NCBI GenBank assembly: GCA_963746325.1
Contig: CAVVBC010000035.1
Coordinates: 1-64,000 of the forward strand
Length of the DNA: 64,000 nucleotides
Direction of reading: 5' to 3'
Origin: RPQJ01 sp963746325
GTDB taxonomy: Bacteria > Pseudomonadota > Gammaproteobacteria > Steroidobacterales > Steroidobacteraceae
Made by a program: the position numbers and the translations under genes. Each line of letters starts with the position of its first letter. Position 1 is the stretch's first letter. The notes under the pieces are model-generated. The model worked only from the letters and a program-made list of their open reading frames with translations, did not search any database and had not been told where the DNA came from. Below are positions 53,053-61,166 of this stretch, in pieces.

Positions 53053-54006
53053 ATGAGCAAACTGCGCACGCTGTATCCCGCGACCAAGCCCTATCGCAGC
53101 GGTTGGCTGCGGGTTTCGCCCGAACACGAAATCTACTGGGAGGAATGCGGCAACCCGCAGGGCAAGCCCGCCGTGTTCGTCCATGGCGGCCCGGGCGCGG
53201 GCGCGGGCGAATCGTCGCGGCGCTTCTTCGATCCGCGCAAATACCGCATCGTGCTGTTCGACCAGCGTGGCTGCGGCCGCAGCAAGCCCCACGCCAGCCT
53301 GGTCGACAACACCACCTGGCACCTCGTGGCGGACATGGAAGCGTTGCGCAAGCACCTGGCGATCGAGCGCTGGCTGGTGTTCGGCGGTTCGTGGGGTTCG
53401 ACGCTGTCCCTCGCCTATGCGCAATCGCACCCGAAGCGCGTGACCGAACTGGTGCTGCGCGGCATCTTCATGCTGCGCGACTGGGAGATCCACTGGTTCT
53501 ACCAGCACGGCGCGAGCGCGCTCTTCCCCGATCACTGGGCCAACTACATCGCGGCGATCCCGCGGGCGGAACGCGGCGACCTGGTGACTGCGTTCTACAA
53601 GCGGCTCACGAGCCGCAGCCGAGCGGTGCAGCTCAAGGCGGCCAAGGCCTGGGCCGAATGGGAAGCGGCAACGAGTTACCTGCTGGTCAACGAGCAGAAC
53701 ATCGCCAGCTGGAATACGGATGACTTCGCCATCGCGGTGGCGCGCATCGAGTGTCACTACTTCGTCAACCAGGGCTTCTTCGAGCGCGAGGACGAATTGC
53801 TGCGCGGCGTGCGCAAGATCAGGCACATCCCCGCAGTGATCGTGCAGGGCCGTTACGACGTCGTCTGCCCGATGCGCAGCGCGTGGGACCTGCACGTGGC
53901 CTGGCCGGAAGCCGACTTCCGCGTCGTGCCCGATGCCGGACACTCGGCGCTCGAGGCCGGCAACACCCACGAACTGGTATCCGCCACGGACCGGTTCGCG
54001 ACGTGA
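53053..54006 (+). CDS. pip: Prolyl aminopeptidase
   Basis: A 317-residue alpha/beta hydrolase that removes N-terminal proline. Motifs: FVHGGPGAGAGESSRRFFDP (oxyanion hole), LFDQRGCGRSKPHASL, nucleophile Ser in VFGGSWGSTLSLAYAQSHP, Asp in QGRYDVVCPM, and His in DAGHSAL. ATG 53053 gives the normal start. Its TGA overlaps the GTG of the next gene, so both are co-translated. Confidence 0.95.
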   Translation: MSKLRTLYPATKPYRSGWLRVSPEHEIYWEECGNPQGKPAVFVHGGPGAGAGESSRRFFDPRKYRIVLFDQRGCGRSKPHASLVDNTTWHLVADMEALRKHLAIERWLVFGGSWGSTLSLAYAQSHPKRVTELVLRGIFMLRDWEIHWFYQHGASALFPDHWANYIAAIPRAERGDLVTAFYKRLTSRSRAVQLKAAKAWAEWEAATSYLLVNEQNIASWNTDDFAIAVARIECHYFVNQGFFEREDELLRGVRKIRHIPAVIVQGRYDVVCPMRSAWDLHVAWPEADFRVVPDAGHSALEAGNTHELVSATDRFAT

Positions 54007-55148
54007 CGGTAACCGTGCTCACACGGGCACGGTTGGCGGCTGCGATACTGCCGCTAATCGCGGCCACGGGCTGCGGCTCGCCCTCGACTGCACCGCAGTC
54101 GGCAGGTACCGATTCAAGCGCGGAAGAGCCGGTGGTGCACTTTGCCAATTTCGTCGATGAAATCGGGCCGGACACGCTCGCGGACTTCACGCGCGAGACC
54201 GGCATCAAGGTCGTGTACGACGTCTATGAAGCCAACACGATGCTCGATGCGAAACTCGCGGCCGGGCATTCCGGCTATGACGTGGTCGTCCCCGGGAACA
54301 ATTTCCTCGAGACGCAGATCAAGGCGGGCATCTACCTGCCGCTCGATCGCGCGCAGCTGTCCGGCTGGAAGCACCTCGATCCGGGTATCCTGCAACGGCT
54401 CGAGCGCAACGATCCGGGCAACCGCTACGCGGTGCCCTATCTCTATGGCACCCATGCGCTCGGCTACAACGTCGGACTGGTGCGCGCGGCTCTCGGCGGT
54501 GAGCCACCCGATTCCTGGAGCCTGCTGTTCGATCCCGCCAACGCGCAGAAGCTGCAGCAGTGCGGCATCGTCGTGCCCGACTCCGCGTGGATCCTGACGA
54601 GCCATGCCCTGCGCTACCTGGGGCGCGACCCCTACAGCGAGAGCGATGACGACCTGGCGGCCGCCGCGCGGACGCTCGCCGCCATTCGCCCGTACCTGCG
54701 GGATATCACGACAGCTTCGCAGGTCACCCAGTACGCCGAAGGCAGCCTGTGCCTGTTCGCGATCCCCAGCCCGGACCTGCGCCTCGCGCGGGACCAGGCC
54801 CTGGCGGCGGGCACCGGAGTGGAACTGCGCTACATCGTGCCGCGCGAAGGCGCCATCCTCTGGTTCGACATGCTGGCCATTCCGCGGGACGCGCCCCACC
54901 CGGAAAACGCGCACAAGCTGATCGACTACCTGTTGCGGCCCGACGTGATTGCAAAAGTGACAGCTGCGACCTACCTCGCCAACGCCAACCGGGCAGCGAC
55001 GACGCTGGTGCCGCGGGAACTGCTCGGCGATCCCCTGGTGTACCCGGACGCCGCGATGATGGAACGACTGCAGGTGAACCCCGCGTTGTCGCCCTCGTAC
55101 AGCCGCAAGCAGAACCGCGAGTTCACGCGCTTCAGGAACGCGCAGTAG
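54003..55148 (+). CDS. PotD/PotF-like polyamine-binding lipoprotein
   Basis: A 381-residue periplasmic binding protein. GTG 54003 gives a signal peptide with lipobox AATGC (Cys about residue 24). Family motifs: VVHFANFVDEIGPDTLADFT, GIKVVYDVYEANTMLDAKLA, GYDVVVPGNNFLETQIKAGI, and YLYGTHALGYNVGLV. The layout matches putrescine/spermidine-binding proteins. No permease or ATPase genes are adjacent, so it may feed a distant transporter or act as a sensor. Confidence 0.88.
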   Translation: MTVTVLTRARLAAAILPLIAATGCGSPSTAPQSAGTDSSAEEPVVHFANFVDEIGPDTLADFTRETGIKVVYDVYEANTMLDAKLAAGHSGYDVVVPGNNFLETQIKAGIYLPLDRAQLSGWKHLDPGILQRLERNDPGNRYAVPYLYGTHALGYNVGLVRAALGGEPPDSWSLLFDPANAQKLQQCGIVVPDSAWILTSHALRYLGRDPYSESDDDLAAAARTLAAIRPYLRDITTASQVTQYAEGSLCLFAIPSPDLRLARDQALAAGTGVELRYIVPREGAILWFDMLAIPRDAPHPENAHKLIDYLLRPDVIAKVTAATYLANANRAATTLVPRELLGDPLVYPDAAMMERLQVNPALSPSYSRKQNREFTRFRNAQ

Positions 55149-55215
55149 CAACGCACGCTGGCGCATCATCGCCGCAGCGAGCATTCGCCCCGAACGGCAG
55201 CGGGGCGATCCGCTA

Positions 55216-55728
55216 CTACAACGATTCGAGCCGCCGCGTGACGAGCATGGCCAGGTCGCGCGCCATCGCCTCGCGGATGATCTCCTCTTCGCGATCCTTG
55301 GCGAGCAGCTGGGCTTCGTTGAAGCTCAGGTTGCGCGTCATCTCGAGCGGCTGGGTCTCGAGTATCTCCCTGCCATCGCGCTGCACTGAATACTCGATCA
55401 TGTAGAAGATCTCGTATTCCTGCGGCGTGTTGCGGGCCGAAACCGACAGCACTCGCCGCCCGCCACGGTCCTTCTGGATGCGCAGCACGGTGTCGGCCTC
55501 GGTTGCAGTCGCCACGACCGTGCCGCCCGAACGCTCGATCGCGCGGCGCAATTCGACGGCGAACGGGGTGACCTCGTCGGACGTCACCACCTGGATCTTG
55601 CGACCGCCCTCGGGCAGCGAGCCGCTCCCCTGCAGGTGGAAGCCGCAGCCGCCGAGCAGCGCCATGGCGGCGGCGAGCAACAGCGCAAGCAGCGCGAATG
55701 TCGAGGCTCGCACCTCGCGCGCGATCAC
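55216..55728 (-). CDS. lptE: LPS-assembly lipoprotein LptE
   Basis: Plug subunit of the LptD/E outer-membrane LPS translocon, 170 residues. GTG 55728 gives a lipoprotein signal with lipobox LGGC, then GFHLQGSGSLPEGGRKIQVV and a C-terminal RDLAMLVTRRLESL. A longer frame to 55824 only runs into the palindromic repeat and is rejected. It is downstream of leuS, as usual, but separated from holA by the accessory insert. Confidence 0.9.
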   Translation of the reverse strand: MIAREVRASTFALLALLLAAAMALLGGCGFHLQGSGSLPEGGRKIQVVTSDEVTPFAVELRRAIERSGGTVVATATEADTVLRIQKDRGGRRVLSVSARNTPQEYEIFYMIEYSVQRDGREILETQPLEMTRNLSFNEAQLLAKDREEEIIREAMARDLAMLVTRRLESL

Positions 55729-55738
55729 GCCGTACGCA

Positions 55739-55867
55739 AGAACAGCACTGCCCCTTCCGGAAGGCATCCGGGAGACCGTCGCGAGCCATGGATGGCGAGC
55801 GCGAGCCCCCAGGGATGGGTTCACGGCGTGTCTCCCGGAGCCTTCCGGAAGGGGCGGTGGTGTTCAG
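55739..55867. repeat. Palindromic repeat between leuS and lptE
   Basis: Arms of 26-27 bp (55750-55776 and 55830-55855, containing CCCCTTCCGGAAGG) differ by one base and extend further with partial pairing. The inner 53 bp contains GAGCCATGGATGGCGAGCGC and GCCCCCAGGGATGGGTTC. I recall this inner sequence as a common intergenic repeat in high-G+C gammaproteobacteria, often mistranslated as small proteins; that is from memory. Confidence 0.75.
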
Positions 55868-55897
55868 CGCCATGTAGTAGAACTCGTGCGCACGACG

Positions 55898-58486
55898 TCA
55901 GACGACCACATTCGCAAGCTTGCCGCGCACGTACACGAACTTGCGGATCGGCTTGCCGTCGACGTACTTCTGCACGCCTTCGTCGGCGAGCGCCGCCTCG
56001 CGGACGGTGGCCTCGTCGGCGCTGGCCGCCACCGTGACGCGCCCGCGCAGCTTGCCGTTGACCTGCACGACGACCTCGATCGAATCGCGCACCAGTGCCG
56101 TATCGTCGACCTGCGGCCAGCGCTGGTCGATCACCGCACCCGCGTGCCCCAGTTCGTGCCACAACGCGTGGCACGCGTGCGGCACCACCGGCGACAGTCC
56201 GAGCACTACGATCTCGAGCGCTTCCTGCATCACGGCACGCCCTTGCGCGCTGTGATCGTCGAACTTCGCCAGCGCATTCATGAGTTCCATCACCGCGGCG
56301 ATGGCCGTATTGAACGTGCGGCGCGTGCCGATGTCGTGGGTGATCTTGCGCAACGTCTCGTGCACCTGTCGGCGCATTTCGCGCTGCGGCGGGGCCAGCG
56401 CGGACTTGTCGAGGATTGCACCCGACGCGCCGCTGCCTTCGACGTGCTGATGGACAGCCTTCCACAGGCGCTTCATGAAACGGAACGCGCCCTCGACGCC
56501 CTCGTCGCTCCACTCCAGCGACTGCTCCGGCGGCGCCGCGAACATCATGAACAGGCGCGCGGTATCCGCACCGTACCGCTCGACCAGCGACTGCGGGTCG
56601 ACGCCGTTGTTCTTCGATTTCGACATGGTGCCGATGCCGGTCGTCTCGACGGGCTGGCCGTCCGCACGCAGCACGGCGCCCACCGGCGCACCCTTCTCGT
56701 CAACCTGCACGTCCACGTCGGCGGGATTGAAGTAGACGATGCGGCCCTCGGCCGGCTTCCGGAAATAGATCTGGTTCAGCACCATGCCCTGCGTGAGCAG
56801 GTTGGCGAACGGCTCCTCGACCTGCGTCAGGCCGAGGTCGCGCATCACGCGCGTCCAGAACCGCGAGTACAGCAGGTGCAGGATCGCATGCTCGATGCCG
56901 CCGATGTACTGGTCGACCGGCATCCAGTACTGCGCGCGCGCGTCGACCATCGCCCGGTCGTTGCCCGCGCTGGCGTAGCGGAAGTAGTACCAGCTGGAAT
57001 CGACGAACGTGTCCATCGTGTCCGTTTCGCGCCGGGCGGGCTTGCCGCACCGCGGGCACTCGCACGCGAGGAACGCCGCATGCTTGCCGAGCGGGTTGCC
57101 GCTGCCATCCGGCACCAGTTCCTCGGGCAGCACGACCGGCAACTGTGCATCGGGCACGGGCTGTACGCCGCAGTCACCGCAATGGATGAGCGGGATCGGA
57201 CAGCCCCAGTAGCGCTGGCGTGAGATGCCCCAGTCGCGCAGGCGGAAGTTCACGCGGCGCTTGCCGCGGCCCTGCGCCTCGAACAGCTTCGCGAACGCGT
57301 CGAACGCCTCGTCGAAGTCGAGGCCGTCGAACTGACCCGAGTTGATCAGCGTGCCGTGCTCGAGATAGGCCTCGTCGTCGATGTTGGCGAGCGAGCCATC
57401 GGCGGGCTGCACCACCTGGTGGATGCGCAGGCCGTAGCGCTGCGCGAATTCATAGTCGCGCTGGTCGTGCGCGGGCACGGCCATGACCGCACCTGTACCG
57501 TAGCCCATGAGCACGAAGTTGGCGACCCAGATCGGCACTGGCGCGCCGGTGAGCGGATGGATCGCGTCGATGCCGAGCGGCATGCCGCGCTTTTCCATGG
57601 TCTCGAGCGCGGCTTCGGTCACGCCGTTGCGCTGGCATTCAGCGATGAACTGCTGCAGGTCGGGGTTGCCCAGCGCGGCGCGCTGTGCGAGCGGGTGCTC
57701 GGCCGCGACCGCCATGTAGGTCACGCCGAACAGCGTGTCGGGGCGCGTCGTGTAGATGCCGAGCGTGCCGCCGCCCTCGACGTCGAACTCGAGTTCCAGG
57801 CCTTCGGAGCGCCCGATCCAGTTTTCCTGCATCAGGCGCACGCGCTCCGGCCAGCCCGGCATGTTGTCCAGTGCACCGAGCAGGTCGTCTGCGTATTTCG
57901 TGATGCCCAAGTAGTACATCGGGATCTCACGCTTCTCGACCAGAGCGCCGGTGCGCCAGCCGCGGCCGTCGATCACCTGCTCGTTGGCGAGCACGGTCTG
58001 GTCGACCGGATCCCAGTTGACGGTACCGGTCTTGCGGTACGCGATGCCTTGCTCGAGCATGCGCAGGAACAGCCACTGGTTCCAGCGGTAGTAGTCGGGC
58101 CTGCAGGTGGCGACTTCCCGCGACCAGTCGATGCCTAGCCCAAGCGATTTGAGCTGTCGCTTCATGTACTCGATGTTGTCGTACGTCCACTTCGCCGGCG
58201 GCACGCCGTTCGCCATCGCGGCGTTCTCGGCCGGCAGGCCGAATGCGTCCCAGCCCATCGGCTGCAACACGTTGTAACCCTGCATGCGCATGTAGCGCGT
58301 GATCACGTCGCCGATCGTGTAGTTACGGACGTGACCCATGTGCAGGCGCCCGCTCGGGTACGGGAACATGCACAGGCAGTAATACTTGGGCCTGGATGGG
58401 TCTTCGCTGACCGCGAAGCTGCCGCTGCCGTCCCAGAACGCCTGGGCTGCGGGCTCGAGGACGGACGGTTCGTAGCGTTCCTGCAT
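55898..58486 (-). CDS. leuS: Leucyl-tRNA synthetase
   Basis: An 862-residue class Ia synthetase. It has the HIGH-type motif in PYPSGRLHMGHVRNYTIGDV, the editing domain (TTRPDTLFGVTYMAVAAEHP and GYGTGAVMAVPAHDQRD), the zinc-binding cysteines CECPRCGK, the KMSKS-type MSKSKNNG, and the C-terminal KLANVVV. ATG 58486 starts the conserved MQERYEPSVLEPAAQAFW. Confidence 0.98.
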   Translation of the reverse strand: MQERYEPSVLEPAAQAFWDGSGSFAVSEDPSRPKYYCLCMFPYPSGRLHMGHVRNYTIGDVITRYMRMQGYNVLQPMGWDAFGLPAENAAMANGVPPAKWTYDNIEYMKRQLKSLGLGIDWSREVATCRPDYYRWNQWLFLRMLEQGIAYRKTGTVNWDPVDQTVLANEQVIDGRGWRTGALVEKREIPMYYLGITKYADDLLGALDNMPGWPERVRLMQENWIGRSEGLELEFDVEGGGTLGIYTTRPDTLFGVTYMAVAAEHPLAQRAALGNPDLQQFIAECQRNGVTEAALETMEKRGMPLGIDAIHPLTGAPVPIWVANFVLMGYGTGAVMAVPAHDQRDYEFAQRYGLRIHQVVQPADGSLANIDDEAYLEHGTLINSGQFDGLDFDEAFDAFAKLFEAQGRGKRRVNFRLRDWGISRQRYWGCPIPLIHCGDCGVQPVPDAQLPVVLPEELVPDGSGNPLGKHAAFLACECPRCGKPARRETDTMDTFVDSSWYYFRYASAGNDRAMVDARAQYWMPVDQYIGGIEHAILHLLYSRFWTRVMRDLGLTQVEEPFANLLTQGMVLNQIYFRKPAEGRIVYFNPADVDVQVDEKGAPVGAVLRADGQPVETTGIGTMSKSKNNGVDPQSLVERYGADTARLFMMFAAPPEQSLEWSDEGVEGAFRFMKRLWKAVHQHVEGSGASGAILDKSALAPPQREMRRQVHETLRKITHDIGTRRTFNTAIAAVMELMNALAKFDDHSAQGRAVMQEALEIVVLGLSPVVPHACHALWHELGHAGAVIDQRWPQVDDTALVRDSIEVVVQVNGKLRGRVTVAASADEATVREAALADEGVQKYVDGKPIRKFVYVRGKLANVVV

Positions 58487-58542
58487 GGTCAACCGGATAA
58501 AGCGTGGTGCGGACTGCACAGGATACTGGACCGCTGGAAGAA

Positions 58543-58671
58543 GGGGTTAGGGGTTAGGGGTTAGGGGCTAGTCGGAGGTACCGCTTGGCGTCTCGACTCT
58601 ATTGCCAACCGCCGAACTGCCAGAGTACGACTGCACCTCCGACTAACCCCTAGCCCCTAGCCCCTATCCCT
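58543..58671. repeat. G-rich direct repeats within an inverted repeat upstream of leuS
   Basis: The left arm (58543-58579) has GGGGTTA repeated three times and then GGGGCTAGTCGGAGGT. The right arm (58635-58671) is its near-perfect reverse complement with four differences, all in the base after each CCCCTA-type unit. The 55-base loop shows nothing recognisable. Both strands carry four closely spaced G-runs. It separates the SPFH gene from leuS, which are on the same strand. Confidence 0.8.
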
Positions 58672-58681
58672 GCCCCTTCCT

Positions 58682-59587
58682 CTAGCTCCTGCCCTTCATC
58701 AGCGCCATCGCAGTGGCGATCAGGGCGGACACCTCGGTCATGTTGCCCGGCACGATCATCGTGTTGTTCTTCTGCGCCAGCTGCGCATACGCCTCGACGG
58801 CCTTCTCGGCCACTTTCAGTTGCACCGCCTGCTCGCCGCCCGGCGCCTGGATCGCCTGCGCCACCTTGCGGATGGCGTCCGCGGTCGCGTCGGCCACGGC
58901 CACGATCGCCGACGCCTCGCCCTGGGCCTTGTTGATCTCGGCCTGGCGTTCGCCCTCGGAGCGGGCGATCGACGCCTCGCGCTCGCCGGTGGCGATGTTG
59001 ATCTGCTCCTGCTTGCGGCCTTCGGACGCGGCGATCAGCGCGCGCTTTTCGCGCTCGGCCGTGATCTGCGCCTGCATCGAGCGCAGGATCTCCTGCGGCG
59101 GCGTCAGGTCCTTGATCTCGTAGCGCAGCACCTTGACGCCCCAGTTGGCGGCCGCTTCGTCGAGCGCGCTCACCACCGCGGCATTGATCTGGTCGCGTTC
59201 CTCGAATGTCTTGTCGAGTTCCATCTTGCCGATCACCGAACGCAGCAGCGTCTGTGCCAGCTGCGTGATGGCCAGCACGTAGTTGCTCGAGCCGTAGCTC
59301 GCGCGCATCGGGTCGGTGACCTGGAAGTAAATGATGCCGTCGACCTGCAGCTGCGTGTTGTCCTTGGTGATGCAGACCTGGCTCGGGACGTCGAGCGGCA
59401 CTTCCTTGAGCGAATGCCGGTAGGCCACGCGCTCGACGAACGGCACGACGAAGCTCAGGCCGGGCGAGAGCGTGCGGTCGTACTTGCCGAGCCGCTCCAC
59501 GACCCAAGCGTGCTGTTGCGGCACGATCTTGATCGTCTGCACCACGAAGATGATGGCGATGACTGCGAGGACGAGCGCGATTTCCAT
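58682..59587 (-). CDS. SPFH/band 7 protein (QmcA/stomatin-like)
   Basis: A 301-residue membrane-anchored protein: N-terminal helix (IALVLAVIAIIFVVQTIKIV), then the SPFH domain (VPQQHAWVVERLGKYDRTLS, LDVPSQVCITKDNTQLQVDG) and a coiled-coil region rich in Glu and Ala (EGRKQEQINIATGEREASIA). Probably forms ring-like membrane microdomains with the NfeD partner encoded just upstream. ATG 59587 gives the helix at the very start. Confidence 0.93.
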   Translation of the reverse strand: MEIALVLAVIAIIFVVQTIKIVPQQHAWVVERLGKYDRTLSPGLSFVVPFVERVAYRHSLKEVPLDVPSQVCITKDNTQLQVDGIIYFQVTDPMRASYGSSNYVLAITQLAQTLLRSVIGKMELDKTFEERDQINAAVVSALDEAAANWGVKVLRYEIKDLTPPQEILRSMQAQITAEREKRALIAASEGRKQEQINIATGEREASIARSEGERQAEINKAQGEASAIVAVADATADAIRKVAQAIQAPGGEQAVQLKVAEKAVEAYAQLAQKNNTMIVPGNMTEVSALIATAMALMKGRS

Positions 59588-59628
59588 GGCGATGTATTCC
59601 TTGCCTGAAGCGGGCGTGAGGCGTGTCG

Positions 59629-60075
59629 TTACTGTCGGGGGGCCGCGGGCGCCAGCACGAGCCAGTTGCCTTCGACGGCACTGACGACGTGTTCGCCCCC
59701 GCCCGCCGGCGCCCCCGGGGCGAGTCGCGCCTCCCAGGTCGAGCCGCGATACTGCACCCGCGCCGTGCGCTCGGCCGTCCATTCCGTGACGTGCACGCGC
59801 TCACCGATATCGAGGTTGACGTTGCGATTCTCCGCGGTCGGCGTGGCCGGCGTTCCGTCCCGCGCATGCAGGAAGTGCCAGAGCGCCGTGGCGCCGCCCC
59901 CCACGACCGCGGCGATGGCGATCTGCATCGGTACGCCGAAGCCGAGGTAGCTCGCGATCGCGCCCGCCGCCAATCCGAGCGCCAGCATCAGCAGGTAGAA
60001 GGTGCCTGTGGCCAGTTCGACGGCGACGGCGACGCCTGCCAGTACCCACCACACGGTCGCTGCCGAAATGCCCAT
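59629..60075 (-). CDS. NfeD-like membrane protein
   Basis: A 148-residue short-form NfeD protein with three or four membrane helices (VWWVLAGVAVAVELATGTFY, LLMLALGLAAGAIASYLG) and a C-terminal OB-fold domain (VQYRGSTWEARLAP). NfeD and SPFH proteins are usually encoded as a pair and act together, as here. Confidence 0.92.
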   Translation of the reverse strand: MGISAATVWWVLAGVAVAVELATGTFYLLMLALGLAAGAIASYLGFGVPMQIAIAAVVGGGATALWHFLHARDGTPATPTAENRNVNLDIGERVHVTEWTAERTARVQYRGSTWEARLAPGAPAGGGEHVVSAVEGNWLVLAPAAPRQ

Positions 60076-60088
60076 GGCTCGTGTTCCC

Positions 60089-61166
60089 TCAATCCGTCGC
60101 GAAATGGATGCGGCCGGCGCTGTCTACGGTACGCGCGAGTTGACCGTCATGCCAAAGGTAATGCAAGTGCGCCACGGTCTCGCCCAGGGCCAGGAACCGG
60201 TGATATCCCCGCAAGGGGCGCCCGTACATGACCGGCAGCAGGTCGTAGGCGGCCCGTGGCTCGCGGCAGGCCTCGCGCAGGTTGCGCAGCTGCTCGAGAT
60301 GGTGCGACCGCAACACCTCGATGCGACGGTGAAGTCCGCGAAATGGCCGTCCGTGCGAGGGCAGGACCAGCGTGTTCGGCGCACAGGCCTCGAGCCGGGC
60401 GAGCGAATCGAGGAAGTCACGCAACGGATTCGCCTCGGGCCGGGACGGCAGCACGCTCACGTTCGGCGAAATGGTCGGCAGCACCTGGTCGCCCGCGATC
60501 AAGACCTGATGTTGCGCGTCATACAGGCACAAGTGCCCGCGGCAGTGTCCGCTCGTCTCGATCAGTTCCCATTCGCGCCCCGCCGCATGCAGCCGGTCAC
60601 CGCCGGCCGGTGCCTGGTCCAACGGCGGCAGGATGCCGAACCACTTGCCGTGTTCGCTGCCGGCAGCGCGCTCCAGCGCCTCGCGCTCGACCTGCATCCC
60701 ATGCGCAGTTGACGAATGCATGCTGCAGGTCGCGCAGGGCTGCCGGTGACGCGGCGAGAAAATCGCGGGTCGAACGATGGCCCACCTCGGACATCCAGAC
60801 CGGCGCGCCGTGGCGCTCGTGCAGCCAGCCCGAGAGGCCCATGTGGTCCGGGTGGTCGTGGGTGACGAAGATGCGCTGCAGCCCGAGCCCGTCGAGGTGC
60901 CCGCTCTCGAGCGTGTGCCAGGCCTCGCGGCACACGTCGTGCGACAGCCCGGTATCGACCAGCATCCAGCCCTCGGCGAGACGCAGCAGCCACACGTTGA
61001 TGTGGTTGAGCTCCATCGGCAGCGGTATGCGCGCCCAGCGCAACCCGGCACCGATTTCCAACGCGTGGCCGGGCTCCGGCGGATCGACATCGAGGTAATC
61101 CAGTGCGCGACGCGGCGAGGGGTACAGCTCGCCCTCGGCCGTCAAGGCACCGCGATGCTCGCTCAT
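60089..61166 (-). CDS. MBL-fold metallo-hydrolase (one frameshift)
   Basis: About 359 residues when joined. The metal motif FVTHDHPDHMGLSGWL (HxHxDH) is near residue 95; ETSGHCRGHLCLYDAQHQVL with a His ligand and GDQVLP with the Asp ligand follow; VLPSHGRPFRGL supplies the last His. The frame breaks near 60710. The C-terminal DDDE-free winged-helix-like tail resembles LACTB2-type proteins. ATG 61166 overlaps the lnt stop by four bases. Substrate is unknown. Confidence 0.88.

Noticed and set aside
55636..56037. Plus-strand frames across the leuS-lptE palindrome
   Set aside because: They translate a palindromic intergenic repeat and antisense leuS; no ribosome site or family match.
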